64,000 bases of DNA from Orbaceae bacterium ESL0721 (GTDB lineage Bacteria; Pseudomonadota; Gammaproteobacteria; Enterobacterales; Orbaceae). The notes under the pieces were generated by a model, which did not search any database, was not told where the DNA came from, and saw only the letters and a program-made list of their open reading frames with translations. Of the stretch, positions 20,047 to 26,987 are shown one piece after another (positions within the stretch are counted from its first letter, which is position 1; every line of letters begins with the position of its first letter). The position numbers and the translations under genes were made by a program. The stretch spans positions 1,178,001-1,242,000 of the forward strand of contig JAQTHZ010000001.1 in the NCBI GenBank assembly GCA_029433365.1. The letters are read 5' to 3'.

Positions 20047-20250
20047 TAACAGGATGCAACCATCCTGATGCTCTTTAAAAGATAAACCTAATTAATACTG
20101 AAAAAGGCAGTGGCTTTATTAGCCAATTGTTGATAGTCAATAACTATTAAACAATTAGTATCACCCAGAGAAATTCTAGATAAACATTACGCTAGCGTAT
20201 TAGCTATACCCCTAATTGTTATTACATTAAAGGGATTGCGAATGGCGTAA
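20047..20250 (+). ncRNA. Candidate retron msr-msd RNA
   Basis: A 330-bp non-coding stretch precedes the retron genes and is rich in stems. A perfect 7-bp hairpin CAGGATG-CAAC-CATCCTG lies at 20050-20067. TGGCT-TTATT-AGCCA lies at 20111-20125. A long imperfect stem CAATTGTT.ATAGT/ACTATT.AACAATT lies at 20124-20158. The palindrome TACGCTAGCGTA lies at 20188-20199. Outer pairing of AATAACA (20045-20051) with TGTTATT (20217-20223) could be the a1/a2 duplex. Position directly upstream of a retron reverse transcriptase operon supports an msr-msd, but its exact ends and branching G are not established. Confidence 0.5.
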
Positions 20251-20259
20251 AATAATTAA

Positions 20260-20276
20260 TCGACTGGTGGAATATC
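20260..20276 (+). repeat. 17-bp direct repeat, copy 1, in the retron leader
   Basis: TCGACTGGTGGAATATC matches the copy at 20332 at 16 of 17 positions. The copy extends to a small inverted repeat, TGGA-ATA-TCCA. It is a candidate operator for the HTH protein or an RNA hairpin. Confidence 0.6.
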
Positions 20277-20331
20277 CAGATAGAGTGCCCTGTATTATCC
20301 ATAACGTTTTTTTCAGTTCAGTATTGTTTTG

Positions 20332-20348
20332 TCGACTGGTGCAATATC
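20332..20348 (+). repeat. 17-bp direct repeat, copy 2, before the first retron gene
   Basis: TCGACTGGTGCAATATC lies 31 bp before the ATG at 20379 and extends into the hairpin GTGC-AATATC-GCAC. The paired copy starts 72 bp upstream. Confidence 0.6.
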
Positions 20349-20378
20349 GCACTGATTAAAAACAAAACGAGGTTTATT

Positions 20379-20618
20379 ATGTTAGAAGATAACAAAAAAC
20401 TTTTAAAGCGATCCATTAAAACATTAAAAATGATTTTAATAGAGCAGCATGATGTTATGGATAGTAGTAAACAAAAAGAGTTAGAAGAAATAATTAAAAA
20501 TTTAGAAAAGTCACAGGAACAAAATGTATCAAGAAGTCAAATTCTCGATATTTTTTCTAAATGCATAGCTTGCATTCCTGCTGTGATTCAGATATTTGAA
20601 TTTTTATCTAAAAAATGA
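20379..20618 (+). CDS. Small retron-associated protein (79 aa, function unknown)
   Basis: This is the first gene of the retron operon, preceded by an ACGAGG ribosome-binding site. The 79-aa product is lysine-rich and mostly helical (residues 1-50), then has a hydrophobic C-terminal segment, FSKCIACIPAVIQIFEFL, that could be a membrane helix or a buried amphipathic helix. I do not recognise the family. As the first gene between the RNA and the HTH/RT genes it could be a toxin or accessory component. Confidence 0.6.
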   Translation: MLEDNKKLLKRSIKTLKMILIEQHDVMDSSKQKELEEIIKNLEKSQEQNVSRSQILDIFSKCIACIPAVIQIFEFLSKK

Positions 20619-20664
20619 TTTTAGTTTACAGCAGGACACTCTCAATCTAACAGAGGTAGCGATA

Positions 20665-20958
20665 ATGAGTTTTGGTAATGCTCTAAAAATGTGCCGCACA
20701 CAAAAAAGGGTATCAAAAACCAAATTAGCGGAATTATCAGGTTTATCTATCTCTTATCTTACACTTTTAGAACAAGACAAAAGAGACCCTAATTTATCTA
20801 CTATTGAAAAAATTTGTGAAGCCCTAAATATTCCAATTAGTATTTTCATTTTCTTAGCATTTGATAAAAACGAAATTGATGGTATAAGTCACGAATTGGC
20901 TAAGCAGTTATCTTTAACCGCCTTACAACTTATAGAGCCTGATATTAATGATTCCTAA
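20665..20958 (+). CDS. XRE-type HTH protein of the retron operon
   Basis: This 97-aa protein starts at the ATG at 20665, chosen because GAGG lies nine bases upstream; an in-frame ATG at 20596 lacks a site and overlaps the previous gene. A classic Cro/CI helix-turn-helix spans about residues 18-58 (KTKLAELSGLSISYLTLLEQ). A C-terminal helix follows. Its end overlaps the reverse transcriptase start by 11 bp, so the two are co-translated. HTH partners are known for several retron types, where they act as effector, antitoxin or regulator; which applies here is open. Confidence 0.85.
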   Translation: MSFGNALKMCRTQKRVSKTKLAELSGLSISYLTLLEQDKRDPNLSTIEKICEALNIPISIFIFLAFDKNEIDGISHELAKQLSLTALQLIEPDINDS

Positions 20959-21892
20959 ATATCCATTCAAACCAGTTGCTAACTTGGATTCATTAGCGAA
21001 AATATTAGATATAACAAGACAAGAGCTTGACGATTTATACTATTCTTCAGATAGTTTCTTTATTCTTCATGATAAAAAACAAAAGAGTGATGGTTCCTAT
21101 CGTGATATTTATGACGTAAAAGATCGGCTAAAAATTATTCATGACAGAATATCTAATACTTTTTTGAAAAAAGTATATTATCCAGATTATTTACAAGGTA
21201 GTTTAAAAAATAAAGATTTTCTAACCAATGCTAAAAATCATTTAGGTAAAAAAATATTAATAACAGAAGATATTACTAATTTTTTTCCTAGTATATCCAA
21301 AAAAGTTGTTTTTGAAGTATGGTGTGGTTTTTTTAAGTTTTCAAAAGAGGTTTCAGAATATTTAGCAGAATTAATAACTTATAATGGTAAGCTTATTCAA
21401 GGAGGGAAAGCGAGTAGTTATATTTGCAATTTAATATTCTGGTCTCGCGAAAGTGAATTAGCCGAATACCTATCTAAAAAAGGTTTAAAATACACAAGAT
21501 ATATTGATGATATAACAGTCTCTGCTAATAGAATTATTACATCAAAAGAAAAAACAGACATTATTAGACGTATTTATAGTTTATTAAAATCAGTAGGAGC
21601 AAAACCTAATAGAAAAAAACATAAAATTATGCCTAGAAATAAAAAACAAACTGTGCATAATTTGAATGTAAATAGAGATAAACCATCTATGGCTAAAAAT
21701 AAAAGGAATAAGATTAAAGCTGCTGTATTTGAATGTGAAAGTATATTTAAAGATAGTTCAAATAGCGATGAATATTTAAAATTATTTAATCAAACAATGG
21801 GGCGTGTTAATCATATGAAACGTATTCACCCTATTGCTGGTGATATCTTACAGAAACGATTAAAACTTGTAACCCCAAAAAATAAATTTTAG
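20948..21892 (+). CDS. Retron-type reverse transcriptase
   Basis: Retron RTs copy the msd part of a structured RNA into msDNA and usually act in anti-phage defence. The 314-aa protein has the retron NAxxH motif (NAKNH, 94-98), the palm aspartate in TEDITNFFP (108), QGGKASS (151-157) and the catalytic YIDD box (185-188). The C-terminal position normally holding the retron VTG triplet reads VHN (236-238) followed by LNVNR. It lies last in a three-gene operon, with translational overlap to the HTH gene. Base composition is more AT-rich than the flanking core genes, fitting acquisition. Confidence 0.92.
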   Translation: MIPKYPFKPVANLDSLAKILDITRQELDDLYYSSDSFFILHDKKQKSDGSYRDIYDVKDRLKIIHDRISNTFLKKVYYPDYLQGSLKNKDFLTNAKNHLGKKILITEDITNFFPSISKKVVFEVWCGFFKFSKEVSEYLAELITYNGKLIQGGKASSYICNLIFWSRESELAEYLSKKGLKYTRYIDDITVSANRIITSKEKTDIIRRIYSLLKSVGAKPNRKKHKIMPRNKKQTVHNLNVNRDKPSMAKNKRNKIKAAVFECESIFKDSSNSDEYLKLFNQTMGRVNHMKRIHPIAGDILQKRLKLVTPKNKF

Positions 21893-21914
21893 ATTTAGTA
21901 TAAATCATTTTTTT
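21892..21914 (+). terminator. Weak terminator after the retron RT
   Basis: GATTT-AGTAT-AAATC is followed by ATTTTTTT immediately after the RT stop. The 5-bp A/T stem is weak but the T-run is good. Confidence 0.4.
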
Positions 21915-22569
21915 ATCTTCCCAAAATCCCCTCAACCCTCCTAACCGTAATCTCCATAATCCTAGCAATATCCTCAACCGACACACCTTTTTCAAGTAAA
22001 GCATTGATTAAAATTCTCTTTTCAGATTCAGCTTTCTTTGTTTTTTCCTTCTCAACCGCCAGCTTCTCCTCAGCAATTTTCTTCTCTTCTTTTCGGATTT
22101 TTTCGATGATTTGATAAGTGGGGACATATTTAAGACTTTTTTCAAGCTCTTGCATCAGTTCGATTTGGCGGAAACTGAGGTACATTGTTGGGGTGATAAT
22201 AAGGTGGTCGACCAGTTCGATATTTAAGATCCGCCCAACTTGAATCAAACGATCAGTGATATCTTTATCAGAATCAGAAGGGGTAAGCGATCCGCTTGGG
22301 TGGTTGTGAATTAAGATGACGCGTGAAGCATTTTTCATCACCGCAACGCGGAAAACATTCATCGGCTCAACATCGACAGAGTGGTAAGATCCAAGCGCAA
22401 TCAGCTCGATATAGAGGATATAACCGCCCTGATTCATCCCGATAATCCAAAGGTGCTCCTTCTCCCGATCAATTTTATTCTCACGCAGCAAAATGCGCTG
22501 CATAATCCCGTAAACATCATCAGTATCTTCAATCGTCCGTTTATCATGCTTGGTTAATTTAATTTCCAT
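21913..22569 (-). CDS. RadC-like JAB-domain protein
   Basis: This 218-aa protein consists of the JAB/MPN domain of RadC with an added C-terminal coiled region. The metal-binding motif HNHPSGSLTPSDSD gives His88, His90 and Asp101. The N-terminal helix-hairpin-helix of full RadC is absent. Residues ~145-200 are Lys/Glu-rich and likely coiled-coil, ending with SVEDIARIMEITVRRVEGIL, a small HTH-like tail. RadC proteins are common on mobile elements and defence islands; biochemical role unclear. Its first 19 codons plus upstream DNA are duplicated at 25584-25720. Confidence 0.85.
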   Translation of the reverse strand: MEIKLTKHDKRTIEDTDDVYGIMQRILLRENKIDREKEHLWIIGMNQGGYILYIELIALGSYHSVDVEPMNVFRVAVMKNASRVILIHNHPSGSLTPSDSDKDITDRLIQVGRILNIELVDHLIITPTMYLSFRQIELMQELEKSLKYVPTYQIIEKIRKEEKKIAEEKLAVEKEKTKKAESEKRILINALLEKGVSVEDIARIMEITVRRVEGILGR

Positions 22570-22646
22570 CTTTTTGCCTCATAAAATCATCCGAAAATAA
22601 TATAGCACAACCACTTACGCCTGACAGCAATTAATCAAACCAATAA
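22511..22646. repeat. 136-bp direct repeat, copy A (radC 5' end and upstream)
   Basis: This segment covers the first ~19 codons of the radC-like gene and 77 bp upstream. It matches 25585-25720 in the same orientation with only a handful of mismatches. The two copies bracket the RhuM/HEPN cassette. Confidence 0.9.
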
Positions 22647-22679
22647 ACGAATCAAAAAAGTTATTTTTGTAAGTGTAGA

Positions 22680-22713
22680 TTTGCAAATTTGTTTTAGGGT
22701 TGTTTTAATCAAT
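22680..22713 (+). repeat. Dispersed element, long copy
   Basis: TTTGCAAATTTGTTTTAGGG followed by TTGTTTTAATCAA matches the copies at 33318, 39874 and 47358. It lies 111 bp upstream of the radC-like gene. The remainder of this 390-bp intergenic stretch shows no convincing gene. Confidence 0.8.
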
Positions 22714-22959
22714 ATTCCTCGATTGTATATAGTCACTATTCATCTGAAATTAAATGTATCTTGGATTATATCCGTAGTTGCAATTTAGCACTTCTACTGG
22801 ATATTATTACAGTCAATGCTATACTAAATATCAATTTTATTGAGCGATGGAACCTTGTATGTGTAATAAATTATTCAATCATTCGCTATATCTTTTTTAT
22901 ACATCTAAAAATGCTAATCAGTATAATTACTTATATTCAAAATTTGGGAGTAATTAATA

Positions 22960-23973
22960 ATGAGTGATAACGATTTAATTCTTTACACAACCGAAGACGG
23001 AGAATCTCAATTTATTCTTAGAGAGTTAAGTGGGCAGATTTGGCTTACTCAGATTCAAATGGCGGAACTCTATCAAACAACAAAACAAAATATCAGCCTA
23101 CACGTACAAAATATTCTTGATGAAAAGGAGCTTGATCAAATTTCAACCGTCAAGGAAGACTTGACAGTTCAATTCGAAGGTCAAAGAGAAGTTAAAAGAC
23201 GCCTACAGCTCTATGCCTTACCCATGATTATTGCCGTTGGCTATCGAGTACGATCAACCCGAGGAACACAATTTCGTCAATGGGCAACCCAAACTTTAGG
23301 GGAGTATCTTGCTAAGGGTTTCGTCATGAATGATGAAAGACTTAAGAATCCTCAATGGGACTACTTTGATGAACTGCTTGAACGTATTCGTGATATTCGT
23401 TCATCAGAAAAACGCTTTTATCAAAAAGTTCGAGATCTATTTACGTTAGCAGAAGATTACAATGCTAATAATAAACAGACTAATCAACTGTTTGCAGAAA
23501 TACAAAATAAATTAATTTATGCAGTAACTAAACATACTGCTGCAGAATTAATTGTTAAACGTTCAGATCCCAATAAACCGAATATGGGTCTTACCAGTTT
23601 TGCTAATCATCGATTACGAAAAGCAGATATTGTTATTGCTAAAAATTATCTTAATGAACAGGAATTAGACAAACTCAATCGGTTAGTGAGTCTATTTTTT
23701 GATTTTGCAGAGTTTCGTGCCAAAAATAGAGAACATTTAGTATTAAAAGATTGGCGTGAATATATAAATAAATTTATGGATTTCAATGAGCAAGAAATCT
23801 TAAATAATTCGGGTTGTATTAGCCGCCAACAAATGGAACAAATAGTTGGTGAGCGTTATGAAATATTTGATTGTCAACGGAAAAAGCAAGAAGCTGCACT
23901 GGAGGATATAAAAGATTTGAATGAGCTGGAAAAACTTGAAAAAAAATTAACTAAACAGGTAAAGAGAACCTAA
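22960..23973 (+). CDS. RhuM-family protein
   Basis: This 337-aa protein is of the RhuM family (virulence-associated in Salmonella SPI-3, function not established). The N-terminal part has SGQIWLTQIQMAELYQTTKQ, a family-typical HTH-like segment, then SRGTQFRQWATQTLGEYLAKG around residues 110-130. The C-terminal half is helical and rich in charged residues. RhuM genes are often carried on islands with restriction or toxin-antitoxin genes. Here the gene lies inside the 136-bp repeat-bounded segment, which supports mobility as cargo. Confidence 0.85.
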   Translation: MSDNDLILYTTEDGESQFILRELSGQIWLTQIQMAELYQTTKQNISLHVQNILDEKELDQISTVKEDLTVQFEGQREVKRRLQLYALPMIIAVGYRVRSTRGTQFRQWATQTLGEYLAKGFVMNDERLKNPQWDYFDELLERIRDIRSSEKRFYQKVRDLFTLAEDYNANNKQTNQLFAEIQNKLIYAVTKHTAAELIVKRSDPNKPNMGLTSFANHRLRKADIVIAKNYLNEQELDKLNRLVSLFFDFAEFRAKNREHLVLKDWREYINKFMDFNEQEILNNSGCISRQQMEQIVGERYEIFDCQRKKQEAALEDIKDLNELEKLEKKLTKQVKRT

Positions 23974-24063
23974 AAACAGAGTTTATACGTTTATCTGCTT
24001 ATTTGAGCTTACGACTTGTTGTACTTAACATATGTATGTGATCTGACAAACAGGTTTGGATAA

Positions 24064-24444
24064 AAAGCGACCGTTAAAATTCATCATATTAAAGCTATTC
24101 TTCCCGAAAAAGCTAAAACCGTTGAGATTGGTGTGCACCCCTCACAAGATGAAGATGGTCAATTTTCAATAATGATCCATCTTATAGGCCCAGATCTCTA
24201 TGTACTTAATAAAGCAATTGAACCTTATTGCGAGCTTTTTGATACCCTATTTGTTAAAAATCAAGTCCAACCAGAGGTACCATTATTTGATCCTGACGAA
24301 GCGTCATTTTCCGTCAATGATAGTATCGTCGAAGTGAGTATTAATTGGATTAAACAATTATGGAATTTATCTGGTGGCATAGGAATTCCTGCATTTGCAT
24401 TTGGAGAAGAGTGCTCGATAGAGGGGTGTATCTCATTAATTTAG
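24064..24444 (+). pseudogene. 5'-truncated small gene (immunity-like, unassigned)
   Basis: The frame is open from 24064 to 24444, but its first in-frame start candidate is a GTG at 24133 with no ribosome-binding site, in the middle of what reads as continuous protein (KATVKIHHIKAILPEKAK upstream). The upstream stop at 24061 therefore seems to cut off the original N-terminus. The remaining ~126 residues are acidic, with no motif I recognise. Size and context fit a decayed immunity or accessory gene. Confidence 0.5.
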
Positions 24445-24513
24445 TAAATAAAAATAATTAAATCAATATAAAATATAACTCACAAAATCCCTCTCTTTAT
24501 GAAGGTATATTTT

Positions 24514-24545
24514 ACAAATTTGTTTTAGGGTTTGGGGTGTTTTTT
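24514..24545 (+). repeat. Dispersed element copy
   Basis: ACAAATTTGTTTTAGGGTTT is followed by GGGGTGTTTTTT. It lies between the truncated gene and the HEPN-like gene, inside the repeat-bounded cassette. Confidence 0.75.
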
Positions 24546-24609
24546 AAGTCTATAATCTCTATTGTTATACTTCATTTATAAATCTAAGGAAATTCGGAGC
24601 TTTATTAAT

Positions 24610-25497
24610 ATGATTGATGAAATATTTGTCCGTAAAATTGATGATTATCTTATAAATGATGATGTGATGTTACATGCACGTCCTGCAATCGTATGTTATG
24701 AATGGATTAAGCAATATAAACAAAATATTAATATTTTTGATGTTTTTACTGAAACACAATTAATGAATTCTATTATGGTTATTTATAAAAAATTTTATCC
24801 TAATGGGAATTTTTCATTGCCTCCTGTATTATCGGCTGGTGTGGCATTAAGAGATAATATGTATCCTGTGAAAATTAATATTGGATTTGGTAATTTTGTA
24901 ATTGATCCATTGGATTGTATTGATATTCCAAAAAATCAACTTGAATATATATTTGGAAATTATCCTGAACAAGGATGGAAAGCTTTTTATGGTGTATGTG
25001 ATCTCTGGGATTTCGGGTATGGGGTTGACGATATTATTAAACTTAAAACACCAGCTGAAGATTTTTTGAATAATGCACGATCATCAATGGTAGCTACATC
25101 TTATATTTTATTAAACGATTTTGATTTAAATTCTGCAATTCAAACATCTTGTCTTTCTGCTGAATTATCACTTAAAGCGGCATTATTACATCTAGGAATG
25201 AATGAAAAAGATTTAAAAAAAATTGGGAAAAATGGACATAATTTAGTTGAAGCTGCAAAATTATTAATTCTTTATAAATCCACTAGAAATGATGAAAAGT
25301 TATTAAAAGCTTGTAATAATTTTCCAAATTATGTGGAAAGTCGTTATGGATCAAATAACTATCCTCGTATCTATTTTATGGAGCTTGCTATGCGTTCACA
25401 ATTTGTCGCCGCTGAAGCAGTTCGTAGAATATCAAATCGTAATATGGCAGGAGATATGGAGATTAGACCTGATTGCCCTTTGCGACCGGAATTATAA
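24610..25497 (+). CDS. Unassigned protein with HEPN-like C-terminal helices
   Basis: This 295-aa protein starts at the ATG at 24610, with GGAG ten bases upstream; an earlier in-frame ATG at 24562 lacks a site. The N-terminal ~150 residues are mixed alpha/beta. From about residue 150 the sequence is helical (NNARSSMVATSYILLNDFD, SAELSLKAALLHLG, KNGHNLVEAAKLL). The order and the GHNL turn resemble HEPN domains, often found in toxin and RNase modules. No clear R-x4-6-H nuclease motif is seen, so a catalytic role is not claimed. It is very AT-rich, like the rest of the cassette. Confidence 0.6.
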   Translation: MIDEIFVRKIDDYLINDDVMLHARPAIVCYEWIKQYKQNINIFDVFTETQLMNSIMVIYKKFYPNGNFSLPPVLSAGVALRDNMYPVKINIGFGNFVIDPLDCIDIPKNQLEYIFGNYPEQGWKAFYGVCDLWDFGYGVDDIIKLKTPAEDFLNNARSSMVATSYILLNDFDLNSAIQTSCLSAELSLKAALLHLGMNEKDLKKIGKNGHNLVEAAKLLILYKSTRNDEKLLKACNNFPNYVESRYGSNNYPRIYFMELAMRSQFVAAEAVRRISNRNMAGDMEIRPDCPLRPEL

Positions 25498-25583
25498 TAA
25501 TATCTTTATAGATCGCATATTCAACTTAAACGTATAACACTTCTGATTTTTTTCACTTAAATTTTAAATAAGATATCGCAAGA

Positions 25584-25643
25584 TTAAACATCATCGGTAT
25601 CTTCAATCGTCCGTTTATCGTGCTTGGTTAATTTAATTTCCAT
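25584..25643 (-). pseudogene. radC remnant (first 19 codons)
   Basis: On the minus strand MEIKLTKHDKRTIEDTDDV is followed directly by a stop. The 19 residues equal the N-terminus of the RadC-like protein at 21913-22569. This is the coding part of the second 136-bp repeat copy. Confidence 0.85.
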
Positions 25644-25720
25644 CTTTTTGCCTCAAAAAATCATCCGAAAATAATATAGAATAACCACTTATGCCTGACA
25701 GCAATTAATCAAACCAATAA
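25585..25720. repeat. 136-bp direct repeat, copy B
   Basis: This is a same-orientation copy of 22511-22646 at about 95% identity by eye. The identity ends at CAATAA in both copies. A further dispersed element lies just beyond each. Confidence 0.9.
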
Positions 25721-25762
25721 CAAAATCACGCCAGAAAAACGGCTATTCTAGCAATAACAAAT

Positions 25763-25793
25763 CAGCAAATTTGTTTTAGGGTTTGGGGGTTAT
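25763..25793 (+). repeat. Dispersed element copy
   Basis: CAGCAAATTTGTTTTAGGGT followed by TTGGGGGTTATT lies 43 bp past the 136-bp repeat, mirroring its position 34 bp past copy A. Confidence 0.8.
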
Positions 25794-25859
25794 TGTAGAT
25801 TTAATTGATATCCTTAAAGAGTAGCTACCTGTTTAATCAACTTCGCTACTATCAAGGAT

Positions 25860-25986
25860 TAGATTTTTTATGTAATTTGAATTTTAACGCTTTGGATATA
25901 TTTAAATTATCTCGATCAATATTATTTCGATCATCTTATTTGGGTACGCTATTTTTTATTGATGAAACTAATGAAGAGGATTTATA
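25860..25986 (-). pseudogene. Remnant of an immunity gene homologous to 43536-43838
   Basis: DNA here (for example TTTGGATATATTTAA and TGATGAAACTAATGAAGAGG) matches 43700-43890 with an internal deletion and frame loss. It is the decayed counterpart of the small immunity gene that sits in the same place, downstream of an SMI1 gene, in the 43-kb locus. No open frame survives. Confidence 0.55.
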
Positions 25987-26553
25987 TTATAGCTCCACTT
26001 TTTGCTGTTTTAGATTCGCAAGTTCATCTATTTCTTCTTGCCATAATTTTATTAAACTGTCACGAACCTCTGCATCACCAGTTCTCTCCTTCCTTGCCTG
26101 TATTCTCTCTTCTATAGAGAGTGGCACATATTCATGACTTTTAATTTGCGAAATAAAATCTTTAAAGTTTGGGCATAAGTAGTTATAGGTATCTATTTCG
26201 TGATCCCAAAAAGAGATCTTCCCATAGTTTAACTTACCAATACCGATAACAATATAATTGCCAAAGCTATCCTCCGCAATTGGCAGATAACCATTTTCTA
26301 TTGCAGAGGTGAAACTATTATATTGCATTACCTGAGGAAAATCACAGTACTCGTCCTGCTCTTCAAAACCATAGAAGCATCGTATATCGCTGCTTTCACC
26401 ATTTATATCAAAATAGGCATCAATTGTCTGTCCACCATTATATTTTTTTAAAAAATCTCTATATGTATCCGGTATTTTTATACCGAGTGTCTCTTCAAAT
26501 AGCGCTATTTTTTCTGCAACATTTGAATTATCAAAACTAAAAATGTATAACAT
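25987..26553 (-). CDS. SMI1/KNR4-family immunity protein, paralogue 1
   Basis: SMI1/KNR4 (SUKH) proteins are common immunity proteins of polymorphic toxin systems. The 188-aa protein has the typical start VAEKIALFEETLGIKIPDTY followed by RDFLKKYNGG (residues 38-47) and a FYGFEEQDEY segment. It is nearly identical over most of its length to 42453-43019 and 43892-44458, including the upstream ~65 bp. No cognate SUKH-type toxin tail lies directly upstream, so it may be an orphan stored immunity gene. Confidence 0.85.
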   Translation of the reverse strand: MLYIFSFDNSNVAEKIALFEETLGIKIPDTYRDFLKKYNGGQTIDAYFDINGESSDIRCFYGFEEQDEYCDFPQVMQYNSFTSAIENGYLPIAEDSFGNYIVIGIGKLNYGKISFWDHEIDTYNYLCPNFKDFISQIKSHEYVPLSIEERIQARKERTGDAEVRDSLIKLWQEEIDELANLKQQKVEL

Positions 26554-26763
26554 TATCTATCTCCTCTATTTATATAAACCGTGACCGTTTATATAATTAA
26601 CTCTTTAAAGATCAAACCAATCTATTTCATCTTAAAAAAGCATTGCAGCCGGAGGTTGTAGAAGGATTTTATGAATAGACTAAATTATAAAAATATTACT
26701 CATCATCTATTCATTTTTTAAGTTAGAACTTTCAGTAAAGAGTGGCAGTTAAAGAAAATTTTA

Positions 26764-26970
26764 TTATAATTCAATATTATAATTATTTGCCAATTCGCTA
26801 AGCATATTACCAAATTTGATAAGTTCTTCTTTTGTCCAACCTGTTAAGGTTGGAATTTCATTAGTACTGCAAGAAAGTAATACAGCAGACTCAAGATCTC
26901 TTATTAAATTAAATTCTCTTTTATCCATTTCTATTTGTATCAAATCATTTTGTTTGTCTAAAATTTTCAT
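26764..26970 (-). CDS. Small putative immunity protein for the 26988 toxin tail
   Basis: This 68-aa acidic protein starts 17 bp after the stop of the toxin tail at 26988, the standard toxin-immunity order. It contains MDKREFNLIRDLESAVLLSC and a TLTGWTKEELIKFGNMLSEL helix. I do not recognise a family. The immunity role is inferred from position, size and acidity. Confidence 0.6.
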   Translation of the reverse strand: MKILDKQNDLIQIEMDKREFNLIRDLESAVLLSCSTNEIPTLTGWTKEELIKFGNMLSELANNYNIEL

Positions 26971-26987
26971 TTAAAACCTCAATTAAT

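Noticed and set aside
22761-22967. 68-aa plus-strand frame between radC and rhuM
   Set aside because: No ribosome-binding site; it overlaps the rhuM start and is low-complexity Ile/Asn-rich, as expected of AT-rich non-coding DNA.
25805-26137. 110-aa plus-strand frame
   Set aside because: It runs antisense to the SMI1 gene and the decayed immunity remnant.
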